Shown: one piece after another, positions 5,160 through 5,265 of the stretch
Numbering within the stretch: position 1 is the stretch's first letter
How the letters are laid out: each line of letters opens with the position of its first letter
Assembly: GCA_025965775.1 (NCBI GenBank)
Contig: JAOPWG010000052.1
Location: 1-5,265 of the forward strand
Source: Modestobacter sp.
Lineage (GTDB): Bacteria > Actinomycetota > Actinomycetes > Mycobacteriales > Geodermatophilaceae
DNA length: 5,265 bases
Reading direction: 5' to 3'
The notes under the pieces: generated by a model
The model's database searches: none
Told to the model about the DNA's origin: nothing
What the model saw: only the letters and a program-made list of their open reading frames with translations
Program-made: the position numbers and the translations under genes

Positions 5160-5265
5160 GTGAGTGATCAGCACATCCTGACCGCCGTCGCCTGGCCCTA
5201 CGCCAACGGCCCGCGGCACATCGGCCACGTCTCCGGCTTCGGCGTCCCCTCCGACGTCTTCAGCC
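5160..5265 (+). CDS. metG: Methionyl-tRNA synthetase, N-terminal fragment
   Basis: Charges tRNA-Met with methionine in the cytoplasm; supplies both initiator and elongator Met-tRNA. Seen: 35 codons from GTG 5160 to the right edge, reading SDQHILTAVAWPYANGPRH and on to IGHVSGFGVPSDVFS. This contains the class I synthetase signature HIGH at residues 20-23 and the AWPYANG strand that precedes it. The form resembles the AWPYANGPRHIGH type of Streptomyces-like actinobacteria rather than the AYPN type of Mycobacterium. The start is the only plausible in-frame one. An ATG at 5158 is in another frame and meets TGA at once. Truncated only by the window edge. Confidence 0.93.
   Translation, partial: MSDQHILTAVAWPYANGPRHIGHVSGFGVPSDVFS

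Noticed and set aside
4281..5228. Long minus-strand frame opposite the unknown membrane protein and the start of metG
   Set aside because: It crosses the metG start and the hairpin, is Ser/Thr/Arg/Ala low complexity, and has no ribosome binding site; the plus strand has hydrophobic helices and a good start.

Overview
The window is a stretch of a very GC-rich bacterial chromosome. GTG starts are used throughout, and the gene content is that of a high-GC actinobacterium: a protein O-mannosyltransferase divergent from rsmI, and a metG of the AWPYANGPRHIGH type. A Geodermatophilaceae-like or related genus would fit, but that is an inference from protein flavour, not a proven placement. I see no phage, insertion sequence, CRISPR array, tRNA or rRNA. 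I found no credible new multi-gene system; the most unusual item is a probable in-frame deletion inside rsmI.

Layout, left to right. (1) 1-547, minus: the N-terminal 182 residues of a protein O-mannosyltransferase (pmt), running off the left edge. (2) 573-1412, plus: rsmI, the 16S rRNA C1402 ribose 2'-O-methyltransferase, divergent from pmt across a 25-base gap. (3) 1413-1535: a convergent gap with an imperfect inverted repeat, a possible shared terminator. (4) 1536-2636, minus: a CorA-family Mg2+/divalent-cation channel. (5) 2637-2792: a divergent promoter region with stacked palindromes. (6) 2793-4298, plus: a 12-helix APC-superfamily amino acid permease of the CAT type, followed by a strong GC hairpin. 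(7) 4399-5115, plus: an unrecognised five-helix membrane protein with an Ala/Pro/Val-rich N-terminus. (8) 5160 to the right edge, plus: the first 35 codons of metG, methionyl-tRNA synthetase.

The outer genes (pmt, rsmI, metG) are conserved housekeeping functions: protein mannosylation at the membrane, decoding-centre methylation and tRNA charging. The genes between rsmI and metG are membrane proteins for ion and amino acid traffic, and look like an insertion into an otherwise common rsmI-metG neighbourhood. All six genes appear to start with GTG. corA, the permease and the unknown membrane gene have recognisable ribosome binding sites. pmt and metG have none, but each carries a TANNNT -10 hexamer exactly six bases before its GTG, the geometry expected for leaderless mRNAs.
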